Assembly: GCF_963678635.1 (NCBI RefSeq)
Contig: NC_087071.1
Location: forward strand, 36,542,438 to 36,606,437
Direction: 5' to 3'
DNA length: 64,000 bases
From: Symsagittifera roscoffensis
Taxonomy: Eukaryota > Xenacoelomorpha > Acoela > Convolutidae
Every line of letters begins with the position of its first letter. Position 1 is the first letter of the stretch. Both the position numbers and the translations under genes were made by a program. A model generated the notes under the pieces. It was given only the letters and a program-made list of their open reading frames with translations, ran no database searches and was not told where the DNA came from. This document shows, one piece after another, positions 60,401 through 64,000 of the stretch.

Positions 60401-63400
60401 CCATAGGACCAGCAGCATTTTCAGCTTTTATGAGCAAAATTTTCAGACCACTAATACTCAAGAAAAACGCAATCACCTATCTAGACGATGTTTTTATGCA
60501 ATCACAAACAAAAGACGAAATGTTCAATGTTTTAGAAAAATATCACCAAATACTTCAGAACGAAAATCTGAAGGCCGCCCCTGATAAATCACACTTCTTT
60601 TTAACAAGAGTTAAATTCTTAGGACATAATATAGAAAGAAAAACAATCACTCCATTGAAGTCACGCATTGACGCTATTCAAAAACTTCAACCACCAACAA
60701 ATAAAAAGAAAATCCAAGAATTCCTTGGAATGTTAAACTTTTTAAGTAAATATGTTTATAAAATGCAATTATATCTACGCCCATTTTACAACATCCTTAG
60801 ACAACAAAATAATTTTGAATGGAATACAGAACATCAAGCACGATTCGAAGAAATAAAGAAACTTTTAACTGAACAAATTTCAAACACAATTCCAGACCCT
60901 GATCAACCATTTTATGCAATGTGCGATGCTTCGAACTTTGGCATCGGCGCAGCACTATTACAATCACATAATGGTACAAATAAAATGAATCTGATATCAG
61001 CAAATTCCCGATTATTCACTCAAGCAGAGCTACGACTCTCAACTCTAATGAGAGAATGTACAGCCATAATATATACACTGACAGAATATGAATTTCTGAT
61101 ACTTGGATCAAAACATCCCACAGTTTTATTCAGAGACCATAAACCAATCATCTTTCTCTTCACACAGAAATCTAACCCAAACCACCGTGTTTACAGATTT
61201 CAACTAATTCTAATGAAATTTCCAAACTTACATATAGTTTGGACTGCAGGAAAAAATCTTGCATTACCAGACACCTTAAGTCGAAATACACCACCTGAAT
61301 TACTTACACGAAAAACAACAGTTGAAATACCCAAAAACATAAAATTCTACCTTGCAGAAAACGAAACATCACCCCGATTAGAATGCAAATATGCAGTAAA
61401 AACTGATATTGAACAATCACAAATAAATAGTTTACAACATTTCCCACTTTATTTAGATTGTCAAAATAATCATTATGAAGTTGATCTACTTGGAACATCA
61501 ACTTTCAAACCAATCCCATATTCTCAATGGATAAAAAATAACACCCAACAAAAACGAACAAAACAACACCAAACTAAAAAAGACCATTTTCCACTAATAG
61601 AAAAAGAAAATTTAACTGATAAAATAAATTTATCAGGACCACAAACAAACGATTCAAAATACACAATAAATCAAGTTTTCGACCTTCATGACCCATTAGA
61701 TACAATACCCTTATCTAAATTCGAAATTGAAAACATTTTTCTCCCTCCAACAGAAACAATTACAATTTCAACACTAAAACAATACCAAAATCTTGACCCA
61801 ATAATTCGACAACTAAAATCATGGCATAAATATAAAACTAAACCTACCAAAGCAGATTCAACCATACTAGGCAACAAGACACTCCTCCGATATTTTCGCA
61901 AATTTAATAACACAACAATTAATGAAACTACAGACCTTTTAGAGTATAACTTAAACGAATCTACAGTCCCCTGTCTTCCTTTAAGTATGATTCTCATCGC
62001 TTTTAATATCTCACATACACAAAATATTAAAGGACATTCTGGATCAGAAAAAACATATTCAAATTTTATACAAAATTTTTACTTCCCAAATGCACCAATC
62101 TGGATAAAAGTACTATGCAATGATTGTATAGTATGTCAACTAAATAAACCTTACCCAAATCAAAAACAAATAGCACAAAAACAAGATTTTAAAGGACAAA
62201 GTTTGTACTTTAATCACCGTATCTCATTTGATACTAAAGGCCCAATTTCACCCTCATCAGAAGGAAATTCCTACATTATGGTAATTGTTGACGCATTTAC
62301 ACACTATGTAGCACTTAACCCAGTACCACATTGTAACGCTTATTATGCGTATACAACACTTTATGAACACTGGATAGCAAAATTTGGACTACCAGAAATT
62401 TTAGTCACAGACAACGGTACAGAATTCATAAATAATGAAATAATAACACTATGTCATTTATACAACATTAAACACAAACCACGTACATCTCACGCACCTT
62501 GGACAAACGGCTTAGTCGAAGGTATGAACCGTTCATTACAAGAATATCTTAGATGTATCATCAACGGAAATGATACAAAATATACCGAATGGTCAGCAGA
62601 TGTAAAATTATTTCCCTTAGCATATAATTCACAAATTACGACAACTCTAGGAATGTCACCATACGAAATGGTTTTTAACCAAAAGCCACGCAAACCAATA
62701 ATGTTTACAGCAAATTCTCATAAAAACGCACAAGGTTATTGTCAACCAAATAAAGATTCAATTTGTTATAACCTACCATTACATACACACGATGAAGATC
62801 ATTTTCATCACCCACAAATTCTTAAATTAGCCTCCGGTACACACACCGAATGGATTCTAAATAGAGATAAAAAACACAATGAAATTTATCAAAAAATAAC
62901 AAAAAAGTTATTACAAAGACAAAACATTAATGAACAAATCAATTCACGTTTTACACCAGCTTCCGAATTAAAAATTGGAACATTTGTTCTGATACCTAAT
63001 TTTAATACTCAAAAAGGAATTTTTAAAAAATTACAACCCCTTCGAAAAGGACCATACCAAATAATTGCAAAACCCACTGATGTCACATATAAAATTACCG
63101 ACTCAAACAAAAAAGAAATTGTTCAGCATCGAAACAACCTATTACCTTATTACCCAAAAGAATACGCACTCCGCGAATTAACTCAATTATATTCTTTCAC
63201 AGGATTAAAAATCATTCAAAACGAACCATATCTGAAAAACACAGAACAAAATGATAACCCCACCGACAATCAAAGCACAAAACCAACCGCCACCAAAAAC
63301 ACTACAAAAAATCTAGACCATAAAGACTCCCCAAAACAACGAAAAAATAGAAAAATGACAGAACAAATAATACCCCAAGAAGAAATAGACAAATCAGAAC

Positions 63401-63498
63401 ATAGAAAAACAACAAGACTCCGAAATCAACCACGAAAAAACTACAAAATATTCATCCCCCAATCTAAAATATTAAAGAAAGTAGAATTTCAAAAGTAA
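57295..63498 (+). CDS. pol: Pol ORF: capsid C-half, zinc knuckle, protease, RT, RNase H, integrase (2067 aa)
   Basis: The frame is open from 57,211; the first ATG is probably not a natural start. The order by residue is as follows. About 30-125 is the C-terminal capsid segment (NEIRRLPNETIKQLAVRI). C172-C185 is a CX2CX4HX4C knuckle. About 222-400 is a tract rich in N, S, R and Y. The aspartic protease has D554-S-G. Reverse transcriptase spans about 890-1085 with catalytic D999 (TADMNSAYNQ) and YLDD at 1062-1065. RNase H has D1211 and D1281. The integrase zinc finger has H1581, C1611 and C1614. The integrase core has D1646, D1706 and E1742 with exact D,D35E spacing. A GPY module starts at G1919, followed by a charged tail. 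All catalytic residues are present and no stop interrupts the frame, so enzymatic functions could be intact. There is no chromodomain or envelope. Confidence 0.93.
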   Translation: MVFSTTSRNKIKQTTERNKQQQRVLCNEIRRLPNETIKQLAVRIETLVRKAYSLNTHDYKNTKMTEILMMTLTPQLRKIAIKKRASHPSSIREPDLDFRKLVDKLEQAEVTMKLEETENLKLQYVNRIETTSTNINNIQESDTDLVEKITEILNIYEKNPNFKGKPSFKKWCNYCRRYGHSISECRQKQQDSQNKPQKYKEPNKSFYQYMKKDQNLPNKNVYSNNSSGKPLPNNTSYTRNQSPYNSSYRGRSPERRNTQNSPQNHYNRPNSRNNYSRSNSNTTQFASRSNSQSRNRYYQNNQSRNSSYNRNRNYSNNRNRSYSNNRSQYYPNNRSRNNSYNRPNNNYQNRSRNNSQNRHSSYNNRYRNYSQSPHRNNNHYNNSNNRHRSSTPKHQRQINQVQSNPETTSDPPGIDDTVTDTLQLNQINCTSSDSESDTENTLSINMIKVENDYETVIYEQPFSSHIYENQSEFLQNYYTTPINSTPTTQETNAINTTKQPNQNVKTKCLNTNHIYQNIQKEQPKEKIWTIPFLLESPRNKEFQPPDLEIDFLIDSGAESNIINIPTWNEIKTLHPKLTPLETSSKLATAQGSTLINYGKIQLFLLPTRTMEQSKILNKPFKQIFHITDIKYNIIGIPFISKYIPTINILNSKILIKDKYTKTKETSLTFFQRLNKQPPFFSKFYPIFNQQRKHLKPLSGNIYNFSIKQVHQYDKEQNKQKFYMSDFEFKPIHKFFKITISSIKYLKNSNSDIISLHVYNNTPYQVTLPLGLLGYCETNATISPIHEKAYRVNNILQLLDICQSTILNEELSINNIISHENKNTDYFTKTPYFKPTFNISNYTEDQQKFLTMFNFQHSQITQDEFEKLAKQLIKYSSVYATSKFDVGKISSSLHLPLKPDAVFKKQRASKVPIHLHDKVNRLLDILEQYNIISPVNKEEQPKGNTFINPVIILAKGESLKIVLDARYLNSLIDESKCNWPIEPIQVILTKINGKYFTTADMNSAYNQMPLDEQSRRLTQFVIGNQQYEFNRLFYGISIGPAAFSAFMSKIFRPLILKKNAITYLDDVFMQSQTKDEMFNVLEKYHQILQNENLKAAPDKSHFFLTRVKFLGHNIERKTITPLKSRIDAIQKLQPPTNKKKIQEFLGMLNFLSKYVYKMQLYLRPFYNILRQQNNFEWNTEHQARFEEIKKLLTEQISNTIPDPDQPFYAMCDASNFGIGAALLQSHNGTNKMNLISANSRLFTQAELRLSTLMRECTAIIYTLTEYEFLILGSKHPTVLFRDHKPIIFLFTQKSNPNHRVYRFQLILMKFPNLHIVWTAGKNLALPDTLSRNTPPELLTRKTTVEIPKNIKFYLAENETSPRLECKYAVKTDIEQSQINSLQHFPLYLDCQNNHYEVDLLGTSTFKPIPYSQWIKNNTQQKRTKQHQTKKDHFPLIEKENLTDKINLSGPQTNDSKYTINQVFDLHDPLDTIPLSKFEIENIFLPPTETITISTLKQYQNLDPIIRQLKSWHKYKTKPTKADSTILGNKTLLRYFRKFNNTTINETTDLLEYNLNESTVPCLPLSMILIAFNISHTQNIKGHSGSEKTYSNFIQNFYFPNAPIWIKVLCNDCIVCQLNKPYPNQKQIAQKQDFKGQSLYFNHRISFDTKGPISPSSEGNSYIMVIVDAFTHYVALNPVPHCNAYYAYTTLYEHWIAKFGLPEILVTDNGTEFINNEIITLCHLYNIKHKPRTSHAPWTNGLVEGMNRSLQEYLRCIINGNDTKYTEWSADVKLFPLAYNSQITTTLGMSPYEMVFNQKPRKPIMFTANSHKNAQGYCQPNKDSICYNLPLHTHDEDHFHHPQILKLASGTHTEWILNRDKKHNEIYQKITKKLLQRQNINEQINSRFTPASELKIGTFVLIPNFNTQKGIFKKLQPLRKGPYQIIAKPTDVTYKITDSNKKEIVQHRNNLLPYYPKEYALRELTQLYSFTGLKIIQNEPYLKNTEQNDNPTDNQSTKPTATKNTTKNLDHKDSPKQRKNRKMTEQIIPQEEIDKSEHRKTTRLRNQPRKNYKIFIPQSKILKKVEFQK

Positions 63499-64000
63499 TT
63501 TTAAACTTCATACTTCACAATCTTGAAACCTCCGAAACATTTTTCATTTATAAAATTTTCATTTTTCAAAATAACATGCTGACAAGTACGCAATAATTCT
63601 AGTTCAAAATAGACCAATAGGATTCATCCAATTCGTCACTTTCTCTAACTCAAACTAAGATCAATTAGACGAATAATCTAGAACTCCAGGCACATCTCTA
63701 ACTATAACTTTACGACCTCCAGGTCAAAAATAAGCAAACCACTCCAACTTGATAACTAAAATAAATATCACCATAATACCGTACCCCTCCCTTATCTAAT
63801 AACCCAAAGATCAACAATATTTCCCCAATTCAGACCACGAATACCCCCAAAACAAATTTGTTAACTTAGCCTAAAGTAACAAAATGAACATTTTAATTAG
63901 CCTAAAGTATAAAAATCTCACCATACCCCGGATCATTTGACAAACAAAAGTAAAGAAAAAGACGACCTCCCGATCACCATAAGAATTGCCCCCAACAATT
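63499..64000 (+). other. 3' untranslated part of the retrotransposon
   Basis: No further ORF and no match to the candidate 5' LTR is present, so the 3' LTR must start beyond the window. Short AGCCTAAAGTA words repeat near 63,868 and 63,899. No clear polypurine tract is visible, apart from a weak AGTAAAGAAAAAGACG at about 63,950. Confidence 0.5.

Larger units (their letters stand above)
53332..64000 (+). mobile_element. Ty3/Gypsy LTR retrotransposon, truncated by the window end
   Basis: The order is candidate 5' LTR, primer-binding site, 1.2-kb leader, small basic ORF, gag-like ORF, and an ORF with zinc knuckle, protease, RT, RNase H and integrase. Integrase lying after RNase H, together with the YLDD-type RT, places it in Ty3/Gypsy. 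The coding strand is A-rich and G-poor, as is usual for such elements. There is no envelope ORF. The 3' LTR is not reached within the 500 bp after the last stop codon. A 6.2-kb uninterrupted pol frame suggests a young insertion. One frame break lies in the capsid region. Confidence 0.93.

Overview
This window is eukaryotic nuclear DNA from an AT-rich, repeat-dense genome, most likely an invertebrate metazoan. The reasons are spliced gene models with short AT-rich introns, non-LTR and Ty3/Gypsy retroelements, foldback (MITE-like) elements, minisatellites and GA microsatellites, and no operon-like gene packing. The species or phylum cannot be fixed from the sequence. Most of the window carries no gene I can support.

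Layout. 1-6.05 kb is a mosaic of short interspersed repeats, a foldback element (1631-2344) and a three-copy tandem array of about 1.4 kb units with related foldback elements inside it. 6.09-10.59 kb is one copy of a dispersed duplication; the second copy is at 43.15-46.43 kb. 11,414-23,554 (copy A) and 23,555 to about 34,965 (copy B) form a head-to-tail segmental duplication with a period of about 12.1 kb. Each copy carries, in order, a three-exon gene for an unrecognised secreted protein (minus strand), a degenerate array with repeats about 82 bp apart, a GA microsatellite, a decayed LINE reverse transcriptase, a 31-bp repeat and a 23-bp GTCGCGAC minisatellite. 35-43 kb is mostly anonymous, with another foldback element (36.47-37.10 kb) and a degenerate third copy of the secreted-protein gene (38.67-39.55 kb). 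46.4-53.3 kb holds more terminal-inverted-repeat debris, including a nearly perfect 734-bp palindrome (51,518-52,251).

From about 53.33 kb to the end is a large, young-looking Ty3/Gypsy LTR retrotransposon, cut off by the window edge before its 3' LTR. It has a candidate 5' LTR and primer-binding site, a long leader with a duplicated hairpin, a small basic ORF, a gag ORF and a 2067-codon ORF encoding zinc knuckle, protease, reverse transcriptase, RNase H and integrase. No envelope ORF is present. The capsid domain is split between two reading frames, which looks like an inactivating lesion and not normal gag-pol frameshifting.

The least expected content is the secreted-protein family. Two copies share a frame-preserving three-exon structure and a third is a pseudogene. 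They sit in a duplication whose two copies are almost identical over the first 1.44 kb but clearly diverged elsewhere, which points to gene conversion or a second, recent copying event.
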